From Tritrichomonas musculus (Eukaryota; Parabasalia; Tritrichomonadida; Tritrichomonadidae), in assembly GCA_039105265.1 (NCBI GenBank), contig JAPFFF010000007.1, positions 2,480,001-2,544,000 of the forward strand: a stretch of DNA of 64,000 nucleotides, read 5' to 3'. The translations under genes and the position numbers were made by a program. Every line of letters starts with the position of its first letter. Within the stretch, counting starts at the first letter, position 1. This document shows positions 11,982 through 20,556 of the stretch, piece after piece. The notes below the pieces were generated by a model that had not been told where the DNA came from, did not search any database, and worked only from the letters and a program-made list of their open reading frames with translations.

Positions 11982-12298
11982 TTTTTTTTAACATGAATAG
12001 TCTCAGTAAATATTATTCTACATTTTCTTCTTATTTTTTTCTCTTGCAATACTTTAATTTAACAATAGTATTATATGAAAAAGTTTTTATCGTATGACCA
12101 ATCATTCAAAAATAAATTTTATTATTTATGCAGAACTGTTTGATTTTAAACATGTTAAACTGTCAGAGTATTTGGTTGTCTTTTTATTTTATAATAAAAT
12201 GAATTTTTTTAATCAATATTTCTAATTATTAGCGAAAACTTTGTATATCTTTTTCCAAATTTTTTTCACTTTTTCAGTTTATTGATTTTATTCACGAA

Positions 12299-14098
12299 AT
12301 GTTTGTTGCAAGAAACGATTTCCTCAACTTTTTCCCAAACTGTACCGGATCTTCTCTTTTCATTTCTCCTCAACTTCTTAAAGGAGCTTCAGAAAAAACT
12401 CATGCTCATTCTGCTCTTTGGAAATTTTACCTTTTAATTCTACCAAATACCCCACGTAGTTTTGCTAAAGACGAAGACTGGATACGAATCTTAAAAGAAA
12501 AGCGTGATGAATTTTTTGAACTTAAAGATAAATACTTTTTAAAGCCACCTGATTTAATGGAAGAAACCAACGATGATCCACTTTTATCAAGCCAAAGTGA
12601 ATTATGGAAACAATTTCATTCCGACCAAGAACTAAGAGAGCAAATTCGACGTGATGTTTGTCGTGCTTTCCAAGAACTTGATTATTTTCATCAAGAAGAA
12701 ACATTGCAAACTCTTGAAGACATTATCTTTTTATTCTGCAGAACTCACCCCAAGTATGGATATCCGCAAGGACTTCATGAAATTGCAGCATTTACGCTTT
12801 ATGTATTACATGAAGAGATGACATCTGATTCAAACGACACAATTTCATTTATTTTTAGTCAGAATGCAGTTATCCCGGATACATATTATGTTTTTTCTGC
12901 AATTGCTGAGTTAATTGAACCATTTTATCGACCTTCAACGCCAGGTGATGGTAATTTAAATTACTTAGCTGAAGTTTGTGAAAAAATTCAAGACAAAATT
13001 ATTGCTAGGAAATCACCTAAATTAGCAGAGTCTTTACGTGAAACTGGAATTCCACCACATACATATATGATGAAATGGCTTAGACTCCTATTTTTATCAG
13101 TTTTTGAATTTCAAGGCCTCAAAACAATGTGGGATATTATATTTTCCTTTGCTCCAAATCTCAATATTTGTGCTAATATATGTGCTGCAATGTTATTAAA
13201 TGCTGAAAAAAAAATTCTAATGAGTGATCCAACAGAAGTAATAAACCTTCTTTACCATTACCCCATTGTGCCTGATCCAGCCCGTTTTGCTATCTTAGCC
13301 GCCAAAAATATGCCTAAGACAAACTCACCACAAAGTAAAAACAGAAAGACAGATCTTATATCAGCTGTTTCTGAACGTTTAAATGAGCTCTCGCATAGTT
13401 TAAATGAAGTATGTACTAAAAATGGTTATGAATTAGCATTGCCATTTGTAATGGATCTCTGTCGTACTAGAGATGTTCTTCTTGGTATTTTGCCTCTTGA
13501 TGAAATGTTGCCTCTCGAGCAAGCTGTGGAACTTTTTAAACCACAAACTGTTGATTATCAAGTTAAGCAACTTCCGCCAGAATCAGTGATCACCCAAAAC
13601 ACAAAAATTGTACCTCCTGAATCCAATAGGCCCAAGAATAATTCAGAAGATGTATCACATCAACAAAATGAATCGCCTTCAGAAGATAAAAATAATGCTT
13701 CTAATAGTCATCAAGATAAATCTACAAATCCATCAATTAAGCTTTCTAAAAAAAAGCAAAAGAAAGAAGCCGAGCAAATTTTGTTTGGTGATGATTTTAA
13801 CGATGATCTTTTCTCTGCAAAATTAAAAGAGCCTTCTAATCCTCAATCTCAATCTATACCACCACCTCAAGCATCACAGACTCCGTCACAACCTCAGCCA
13901 GTTAAAACTCAATCCCAGGCCCAGGCCCCAGCCCCAGCCCCAGCCCAGCCAGAACAGCAGCAAAAAGGTATATTCAAGCAAAAGCAGCCCCTCAAAAAAA
14001 CCCAATCCTTGCCGCCACCACCAAAGAAAGAAAAATCAAAGCCAAAGAAGAACGACTTTGTAGATGATGACGATGTTTTTATTCTCACTAGCCTTTAA
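12299..14098 (+). CDS. TBC-domain Rab GTPase-activating protein (TBC1D5-like)
   Basis: The 599-residue protein carries a TBC domain over roughly residues 35-335. The two catalytic fingers are visible: the IxxDxxR motif with arginine R122 (IRRDVCR) and the YxQG motif with glutamine Q157 (YGYPQG). TBC proteins accelerate GTP hydrolysis by Rab GTPases and so switch off vesicle-traffic steps. IRRDV...ELDYF followed by a motif ending GLHE resembles the TBC1D5 branch, whose members act with retromer in endosome-to-Golgi traffic; that assignment is tentative. Residues ~430-599 are a low-complexity tail rich in Q, P, S and K, including a Pro-Ala run, ending in an acidic DDDDVFILTSL. The single open frame and first ATG leave little doubt about its extent. 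Confidence 0.88.
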   Translation: MFVARNDFLNFFPNCTGSSLFISPQLLKGASEKTHAHSALWKFYLLILPNTPRSFAKDEDWIRILKEKRDEFFELKDKYFLKPPDLMEETNDDPLLSSQSELWKQFHSDQELREQIRRDVCRAFQELDYFHQEETLQTLEDIIFLFCRTHPKYGYPQGLHEIAAFTLYVLHEEMTSDSNDTISFIFSQNAVIPDTYYVFSAIAELIEPFYRPSTPGDGNLNYLAEVCEKIQDKIIARKSPKLAESLRETGIPPHTYMMKWLRLLFLSVFEFQGLKTMWDIIFSFAPNLNICANICAAMLLNAEKKILMSDPTEVINLLYHYPIVPDPARFAILAAKNMPKTNSPQSKNRKTDLISAVSERLNELSHSLNEVCTKNGYELALPFVMDLCRTRDVLLGILPLDEMLPLEQAVELFKPQTVDYQVKQLPPESVITQNTKIVPPESNRPKNNSEDVSHQQNESPSEDKNNASNSHQDKSTNPSIKLSKKKQKKEAEQILFGDDFNDDLFSAKLKEPSNPQSQSIPPPQASQTPSQPQPVKTQSQAQAPAPAPAQPEQQQKGIFKQKQPLKKTQSLPPPPKKEKSKPKKNDFVDDDDVFILTSL

Positions 14099-14303
14099 AG
14101 GCCAATGTACTTTTTCTTGTTTTACTATATTTGTATATATTTTGTTTTATTTTTATCATTTTTTAAACGCAACCCAATTATATTATAATGTTTTAAAAAA
14201 AAAAATAACTTGCGCTTAGGTTTTAATAAAAAAAGAAATCATTAAATGAAAATATGTAATGATTTATTTTGCCATATGCTTGTAATGGTATTCAGATTTA
14301 AAT

Positions 14304-15425
14304 TTATTGTTCTGTACAGAAGAGTAATTTAAGATTTGGTGGAATCTTTGATTTATCGAAAACGAGCAATTCTCTTTTAGCAAATTCTGGTTGTTCGCTC
14401 ATCCATTCGATAGCATTAAGTTGAGTTTTCTTCTCATCTTCGGTTTGTGGATCAACATGATCGACGTATAAGTAAAGAGCATTGTCGCTTGTATCGATAA
14501 CAACAGCACAATTTGGTGGAAGTTCATCAAAGTCAAGGTTATCTTGACCAGTCATCATTTCACCTTCAAAGACTTCTATATGAAGAAGAGTCTTGAAGAA
14601 TTGGATTTCGAAAAATAGTTGATCACCGTAATTCTTTGGTGTTTGCATCATAATCTTGTTTCCACCCATTTGATGAATCATTCTTTGGAAGTCAGGAGAG
14701 TTCATATCACGATTAATCCTAATAATATTTGGACATTTGGTTGATTCGATCATCAAGTCAAGTAACTTTTCGCCAAGTTTTTCCTGGAATTCATCAGCTT
14801 CTGGTCCAACAAATAAGTAAAGAGCATTATCTTTCAAAACACGTGTTGTATCATAAATAAAAACGCCTGATGGTGCAAGTTCAGAACTAACTGGTCGTAG
14901 AAAGAAAGCTATTGGCCTGCTTTTGCCACGAACATTAATTAACCTATCAACATAGCAAAAGTTAATTGCTTTAAGATTACCTTTCGAAATGTTGTTAATT
15001 GTTTTTGTAATTTGCCTAACATTATGATTCCATGCGTGTTCTTCCTTAACTTCTTCTGGGGCATCTTCTTCAAGTGGTTGTTCTGGAAATTCAATAAAGC
15101 TAGCAGATCTGTCGCGAAGTTCAGGCTCTTCTTCGTTTTCTTGGTTGTTATCTTGTTCATTTGCTTGGTCATTGTCTTGATCGTTTTGCTGATTGTTCTC
15201 TTCTGCTTTTTGTTGATCTTCAATATTTACTTCTCGTTCTGCAACCTCTACTTGTTGTGGATTTTCTAATGTATCTTTTTGCTCAGAAACTTGATTATTG
15301 TTAGCAACTTCATTCTGTTTAGAACTCTTTTCAGCATGATTATCAGATTCAGGCCAGAATAAGAGAAGTAGCAAGATTACGGCTAGAACAATAAAGTATA
15401 TGAAAACAGTTGTGAAAAATCCCAT
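14304..15425 (-). CDS. Membrane-anchored protein with gelsolin-like repeats
   Basis: The 373-residue protein begins with one hydrophobic anchor (about residues 5-24, with no cleavage site evident), followed by an acidic Q/N/E-rich linker to about residue 130. Two C-terminal blocks look like gelsolin/villin repeats: residues ~176-225 (VFIYDTT...ALYLFVGPEADEFQEKLGEK) and ~298-345 (VVIDTSDNALYLYVD...EDEKK). In gelsolin-family proteins the core pattern is a DT turn, a YxWVG-type strand and a long helix, used for calcium and actin binding. Here the domains would hang from a membrane on a flexible stalk, perhaps linking endomembrane or plasma membrane to actin (inference). The gene converges on the TBC gene with a 205-bp gap. 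Confidence 0.7.
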   Translation of the reverse strand: MGFFTTVFIYFIVLAVILLLLLFWPESDNHAEKSSKQNEVANNNQVSEQKDTLENPQQVEVAEREVNIEDQQKAEENNQQNDQDNDQANEQDNNQENEEEPELRDRSASFIEFPEQPLEEDAPEEVKEEHAWNHNVRQITKTINNISKGNLKAINFCYVDRLINVRGKSRPIAFFLRPVSSELAPSGVFIYDTTRVLKDNALYLFVGPEADEFQEKLGEKLLDLMIESTKCPNIIRINRDMNSPDFQRMIHQMGGNKIMMQTPKNYGDQLFFEIQFFKTLLHIEVFEGEMMTGQDNLDFDELPPNCAVVIDTSDNALYLYVDHVDPQTEDEKKTQLNAIEWMSEQPEFAKRELLVFDKSKIPPNLKLLFCTEQ

Positions 15426-15765
15426 GAATAAATTATTCTATCGTCTTTTTTTTTGACTGATTTATTCAAAACTAAATATTGTTGTTTTAATTGAAAAAGT
15501 TGTGAATAAATAAAAAAATTGAATATGTAATAAATAGGAAAAAATAAAATTTTTTTTATAGTAAATAATATTAATATTTATTAAAAATAATTAATTGGAG
15601 CTTTGAAAAAAAAAAAACTTTCAAAAAATCACAATCCTAAAATACTCAGTTCCCACAGCAAGTTCATTCATTAATTTGCCGGTATTTAACTCTATTATTT
15701 AATGATATTCAATGTAATGAATTTTTTGTTCTTTCCTAATAAGATTAATGGGAACATGAATTTTT
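15426..15765. other. AT-rich spacer between two minus-strand genes
   Basis: The spacer contains poly-A/T runs and no frame or repeat I would call. It includes the 3' flank of the proteasome gene and the upstream region of the gelsolin-like gene. Confidence 0.6.
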
Positions 15766-16398
15766 TTATTTAACAATTTTTATCATGTATTGAGCATCAG
15801 GATAAACATTATGTAAAGCATCGATAGCAAGTTGTTGAGCTGATTCTTCCGAGAGTTCTTTCTGAAAATGATCTGTAAGATATAATTCGGCAGCTTCAGC
15901 GCCTGTTCCAATCGCGCCAGCAAAGCATCCTGTACAAGATCCAGATGAAGTAGATCCTTTAACAAGTTTTGTATGTTCGCCAGCAACCAGAAAAGAGCAT
16001 CCAAGAGGCCTTGAATAACCATAATTCTGCATTCCCATATTATTTGGATGAATAGAATCAAGACTGTCTCTTACAAGTGATTGAATATTGCATTCAGTTC
16101 CAAATTTGCTTTGATAATTAAGTGCGTTTGTTCTCAGATTATTGATGAATGTTCGCGAGTCGCCAGGCAAGCCAGAAACGCCGGCATAAATGTTGGTTGA
16201 TATTTGGTTAATTGAGTCTGATTCATTAGAAACCAAGAGTGGGTTAGAGTTTTGTTTCTGAGCTATCAGAATAACTGATGACTTTGATGTAATGCCTATT
16301 ACAAGAGGGCCTTGAGATGCAGCTTTACCAGCATATTCATTTTGTAAAAGTCGTCCATCTGGAGAGAAACCAAATTCTTGATCATATTGTCGAAACAT
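15766..16398 (-). CDS. 20S proteasome alpha-type subunit, short form
   Basis: The 210-residue protein has the alpha-subunit N-terminal signature: a Y-D pair at residues 5-6, FSPDGRL, then NEYAGKA, and the core strand that normally reads GSTAVGI is here GPLVIGI. Alpha subunits form the outer heptameric rings of the 20S core and gate substrate entry; they have no catalytic threonine, and none is expected here. Downstream blocks (NNMGMQNYGYSRPLGCSFLVAG and a GCFAGAIGTGAEAAE stretch) fit the family's core. The usual length is about 235-260 residues, and this copy ends soon after the last core strand, lacking the usual C-terminal helix. It may be a divergent subunit or a paralogue; I cannot say which of alpha1-7. 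A TCATA Inr-like motif lies about 24 nt upstream. Confidence 0.85.
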   Translation of the reverse strand: MFRQYDQEFGFSPDGRLLQNEYAGKAASQGPLVIGITSKSSVILIAQKQNSNPLLVSNESDSINQISTNIYAGVSGLPGDSRTFINNLRTNALNYQSKFGTECNIQSLVRDSLDSIHPNNMGMQNYGYSRPLGCSFLVAGEHTKLVKGSTSSGSCTGCFAGAIGTGAEAAELYLTDHFQKELSEESAQQLAIDALHNVYPDAQYMIKIVK

Positions 16399-16668
16399 AT
16401 TTTTGTCAATTTTTTTATGATTACGTTTATAATTAATAAAATTATAAACTAATATCTTAATAAATTTTCCTCCAATACTTTCATAATTAATGGGGAAATA
16501 TCAAAAAAAAATATTATGATTAATATTATTATATTATTTTATTATTAAAAATTTTAATAAAGATATAACAAAAAATTTATGTTGATATCTATCAAACAAA
16601 ATTGAAATAATAATCAATATTTGAAAAGTTTGTACGTTAAAAAAAAAACGTTATTAATAATTAATTCA

Positions 16669-17373
16669 ATGGATCCGCTAGATAGAGGAGAGTGTATTGC
16701 TCATATAACCCCTTCAATTACAAAGTATGCGTCACCGGGTCCAGCTTACTATAATGTTCCTAGGAAATTTAAAAAGCAATGTCCTCCAATAAAGATGAAA
16801 GGGCGGCATAATCTTGAGCAAGAGCCAAATAAAGCGCCTTATTACAACATCCCTTCAAGCCTAGGTAAAGTACCCAAAGTTACTTTGCATGGCAGAAACG
16901 AGGAAAAAAATAAGTTTATTGTTCCAGGGCCAACTTACATACCACCAAAATTTGGAGCTGATGCTCATAAAATTGGAATAGCTCCACCACGTCAAAGGCC
17001 TGATAAAAATCGTAAATGCAAAGGAGACGATGGGAAAATGACACCTCTTGGTAAAAGAAACCCTGATGCTACTCCAGGCCCTGGGCCAGCATTTAATATT
17101 CGTGGGCATGATTTTGACGCAAATGGTAGAGCAGGAACTGCTATTAAAGGTCATCACGACTTCAAGTATGATCAAACTGTTTCTCCTGGGCCTGCTCGAT
17201 ACAAGCCTAAATATGAGAAAGTACTGCCACAAGCGCCAAAGATAGCATTTCATAATAGACCAAAAGCAAAAGAGCCCCCTGTTACTGCTGGTTATCGTGA
17301 TATTGGATCAACTCTTGGTGGATATAGGTACACAATGAAAGCGCGTGCTGATGATGATATTAATATTATTTGA
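16669..17373 (+). CDS. SHIPPO/ODF3-like (STPGR repeat) flagellar protein
   Basis: Starting at the first ATG (16669; the frame is open further 5' but has no ATG there) the protein has 234 residues and repeated Pro-Gly-Pro motifs typical of SHIPPO/STPGR proteins: SPGPAYYNVP near residue 22, VPGPTYIPP, TPGPGPAFNI and SPGPARYKP. Family members are extended basic proteins that bind along the inside or surface of axonemal or cytoskeletal microtubules; ODF3 is the animal example. Trichomonads have several flagella and a microtubular axostyle, so this would be a structural component of one of these. There is no globular domain, coiled coil or membrane segment. The gene is divergent from the proteasome gene, about 270 bp apart. 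Confidence 0.82.
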   Translation: MDPLDRGECIAHITPSITKYASPGPAYYNVPRKFKKQCPPIKMKGRHNLEQEPNKAPYYNIPSSLGKVPKVTLHGRNEEKNKFIVPGPTYIPPKFGADAHKIGIAPPRQRPDKNRKCKGDDGKMTPLGKRNPDATPGPGPAFNIRGHDFDANGRAGTAIKGHHDFKYDQTVSPGPARYKPKYEKVLPQAPKIAFHNRPKAKEPPVTAGYRDIGSTLGGYRYTMKARADDDINII

Positions 17374-17642
17374 TTTGTATTTCATAGTATTTTTAAATAT
17401 TTTTTTTTTCTTATGTTCTTTATTTTTATTATTATTAGACTTTATTAAAGTTATTTAAGGTTAACTTTAAATAACTTTTTTTAATCTGATGTAATGATTT
17501 TCTGTTTTATTTAATAAAATGAATGTATAAAAAAAAAAAAATATAATTGATAAAATCTAAAAGGTGAAAAATTAGAAACTTTTTTAAACAAATCAATCAA
17601 ATAAGTTTGATACATCTTATAGAAAATATAAATATACAATTA

Positions 17643-18839
17643 ATGCTAAAGGAGGATATTGCAGAACCTTTGCAGGCCATAATTTCTTCAATGTATAATT
17701 TGCCTAATACTTCGCTTAATTTTGAAGATCCCAGTCGTGGAATTTCAGTTACAGTTAATTTAAAAAATTATTCATATATGAACATTTCATTCTCGCAGCA
17801 TAAAGAAAAAGAAAAAGGCAATATATCTTTCAAAACTGATGATTTTCCGGTTTATGCTTATCATAATTCTATTGCAAGGTTAGCACCAATTTATGATCAA
17901 CTCGTTTTCCTTGGAAAGCATCCAAAATATGCTAATAGTGATCTTATGATGTCATTTTCTGCCACTATTAGTAATGTCTCATTGATGCTTGGAGAAGAAA
18001 CTTTAATTAAAACTGAAAATAATATTTCTGATCGAATTCCAAATGATCTAAAACAAGAAATTATAATATTTTGTGGTCCTGTAGGTGAATATTTTGTTTT
18101 TACAATTCACTTCGTTAAAGTTAGAAACCCACCAAATTCGGTTTCTATGAGTGCTCTTAATCAAAATATAAATAATTCATTTATTGATAATCAAAGTAAT
18201 AGCAATAATAATAATAATAATGGCGCCAGTAATTCTGGTGTGTCACAGTTTTCAACAATGCCAAGTTCGTATTCAACTTCAGCTGTTTCTCAGGCAGGAA
18301 ATTCGAATAATAACACATTATCAACATCCCCAGCTGAAATTAATTCAAATCCAAATTCAGTTTCTACATTTACGCCGCCTGCAAATCCCAATTCAGGTAA
18401 TCAGTCATCCTCTTCAAATATTAACTTATCACCTACATCATCCTCCCCTGCGAATTCTGCGGTTTCCTCAATGACCAATTTCCCTTCCCAATCCAAAGTC
18501 CCTACCTCAATATCCAATGGAAATTTAAGTTTAATGGGATCAAGTTCAATTAACTCACCTTTATTAGAAACTGCTTCAGTTTCGCCTTCATCTATCAATT
18601 ATGAAAGCCCTGCTTTCTGGAGGCCATTTGCTCAAGATACTGTCTTTCCTCATCTTGGTCGCGAATACATAGTTGTTGATAGTGTAATGCTTAGAAAGAA
18701 ATTTAAGATTCAGTCAATAGTTTTATCTCAATTAAAAGCGTTGCAGATGCTTCTAAGTGCAATTTCAGTAAATTTATCTGTTCAAGCCGAGGAAGAAGAA
18801 ATTGAAGAAGAAGAAGAAGAAGAAGATAATGGTAATTAA
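17643..18839 (+). CDS. Hypothetical protein with Asn/Ser/Pro-rich middle and acidic tail
   Basis: The first ATG in frame is at 17643, giving 398 residues. Residues 1-175 look globular, alternating strands and helices, with stretches such as IIIFCGPVGEYFVFTIHFVK. Residues ~180-330 are low complexity, dominated by Asn, Ser, Gln and Pro, probably disordered. Residues ~330-385 are ordered again, and the protein ends in a run of glutamates (codons mostly GAA/GAG repeats). I do not recognise the family. The architecture of an N-terminal fold, disordered linker and C-terminal helix is compatible with a nuclear regulatory or checkpoint factor, but nothing in the sequence proves that. It is intact and clearly coding. 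Confidence 0.7.
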   Translation: MLKEDIAEPLQAIISSMYNLPNTSLNFEDPSRGISVTVNLKNYSYMNISFSQHKEKEKGNISFKTDDFPVYAYHNSIARLAPIYDQLVFLGKHPKYANSDLMMSFSATISNVSLMLGEETLIKTENNISDRIPNDLKQEIIIFCGPVGEYFVFTIHFVKVRNPPNSVSMSALNQNINNSFIDNQSNSNNNNNNGASNSGVSQFSTMPSSYSTSAVSQAGNSNNNTLSTSPAEINSNPNSVSTFTPPANPNSGNQSSSSNINLSPTSSSPANSAVSSMTNFPSQSKVPTSISNGNLSLMGSSSINSPLLETASVSPSSINYESPAFWRPFAQDTVFPHLGREYIVVDSVMLRKKFKIQSIVLSQLKALQMLLSAISVNLSVQAEEEEIEEEEEEEDNGN

Positions 18840-19067
18840 ATTTTCATATTATTATTTATATATTTTATGAATAAAGTTTGTAAATTTATTTTTATATGTG
18901 GCAAACTTTGAATTCTTTAAAATATATCTGAAAATCAATTATTTGACTGTTAATAATTAATTATTAATGAATCATTTATTATTCAGTGGTTTCATTATCA
19001 ATCAAAAAAATATCTTCCTGAAATGTGATCTGAAAAAATATAAATTTTATACATAATTTCTCTATTT

Positions 19068-20459
19068 ATGAGTGAAACAGCAATAGCTACAGATAAAAAT
19101 AATCAATCTAGCAATTCATCGAATAAGAACTTAGTATTTTTAATTGTTATCATTGCTCTTGTCATAGGAGTTTTCTTTATGTTCTCTGGAAATTTTTTAT
19201 ATAAAGAAATTAAGACAATTGCTTCGTCTACCCCTTCTACAACATATGACAACCCCATTCCTTTCATTTTTCCAGCTAATTACAAGAGGAGTCTCCTCAA
19301 TTATGTTTATGGAACATCACTTTCACAAATTCTTCTTCTCCTTGGCTCGCCTGGCTCAGGCAAATCACGTAGTATGGTCGAGCTTAGTAATGAATTTGCA
19401 TCTAATTCTACATTTATGTTGAACATTGACTTTACATCTGTAGGCAAATCAGTTTCAAGAAACGATCTAATGTTTTCAATCAGGAGAAGTATTATAAATT
19501 CAATAGCAAAGATAGATGGGAAAAAAGGTTTCAAAATTCAATCCGCTCTTCCTATTCTCAAGCGTTATGTTAAAGCTCTAGAAACAACAATGAATATCAA
19601 CGAAAACAGCCTCAAAAAATCAAGGCATATATATAAGAAGTTCCAAAATAATTTACTCTATAATTTAACACAAGATTATATTGCAATTTCTGATGTAATA
19701 GTAACATCTCCAGAACTTGCCTTTATTGTTCTGCTAGAAGCTTCAGAAGCTATTTCACCTTATATCCATCCTGTTATCGTTTTATCATGTCCTGAAAATC
19801 TTTTCAATTGTTACAATCGCAGGATTTCACATTTATTATCTTCTTTCTTCAAAACATCTAAAAAATTCTTTGATGATTATCACTCGCTCCCAATCATAAT
19901 TGAGGTTTCTGACCAGTCAGTTTTCCTTGAATCCTTTAATTCTGCTCTTCTACAAAATGATGATCAAAATTCAGAATTTAACGTAACTGAGAAAAAGTTT
20001 CCTTTTGATCATGATAGGTTTAAATTGCTTTACAATGATGGTTTTAATCTGAAAGAAGCAGAGAATATACTATCAGAGGATAATAAAATATTCACAAAAG
20101 CCGAGCTTTCTCTTTTATTTGAAACTTTAGGTGGGCATGGCGAAAGTTTTGCAATGGCTCATGAATTAGCACGTGAGGGGTTCACAGTTGGGGAGATTAT
20201 TTCTGAAGAAAGAGAATCTGCTAGGAATCTTATTATCAAAGCAATCAAGACATCTTCAAATGAAACACGTGCTACACAATACCTCAGAAGATTAACAAGT
20301 AAAAAAGAAATCCCCATTCCATACGATTTACAGATGTCACACTATTTTCTTAAAAATCATATTGTTACAATTGTTAATGAAACAAAAGTCAAGTTCTCAA
20401 ATAAAAGACTTTTTAATGCGGCGGCAGATATTACATCTGTTATTTCAAAAGCAACTTAA
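19068..20459 (+). CDS. Membrane-anchored P-loop NTPase (AAA/STAND-like)
   Basis: The 463-residue protein has a Ser/Asn-rich N-terminal tail, one transmembrane segment at about residues 21-44, and then a nucleotide-binding domain. Walker A is GSPGSGKS at residues 93-100, preceded by a hydrophobic strand (ILLLL). A later block, HPVIVLSCPENLFN, could be the sensor-1-like strand; I cannot place Walker B with confidence. The C-terminal half is helical and includes GHGESFAMAHELAREGFTVGEI. The pattern recalls AAA+ or STAND ATPases with a single anchor near the N-terminus, which would work at an organelle or ER surface. Substrate and pathway are not apparent. The ATG at 19068 is the first in frame. 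Confidence 0.7.
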   Translation: MSETAIATDKNNQSSNSSNKNLVFLIVIIALVIGVFFMFSGNFLYKEIKTIASSTPSTTYDNPIPFIFPANYKRSLLNYVYGTSLSQILLLLGSPGSGKSRSMVELSNEFASNSTFMLNIDFTSVGKSVSRNDLMFSIRRSIINSIAKIDGKKGFKIQSALPILKRYVKALETTMNINENSLKKSRHIYKKFQNNLLYNLTQDYIAISDVIVTSPELAFIVLLEASEAISPYIHPVIVLSCPENLFNCYNRRISHLLSSFFKTSKKFFDDYHSLPIIIEVSDQSVFLESFNSALLQNDDQNSEFNVTEKKFPFDHDRFKLLYNDGFNLKEAENILSEDNKIFTKAELSLLFETLGGHGESFAMAHELAREGFTVGEIISEERESARNLIIKAIKTSSNETRATQYLRRLTSKKEIPIPYDLQMSHYFLKNHIVTIVNETKVKFSNKRLFNAAADITSVISKAT

Positions 20460-20556
20460 AACAATATCAATTATTTAATTAATTGAAATAACAAAAATTT
20501 GTTTAAACTAAATAAACTATTAAAATAATAAAATATTTTTTTACATAAAAAAAAAA

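Larger units (their letters stand above)
11111..12298. other. AT-rich intergenic DNA with stem-loop structures
   Basis: No gene is seen. It carries a perfect 12-bp hairpin at 11808-11835 and a nested stem arrangement at 11879-11981, listed separately. Confidence 0.6.
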
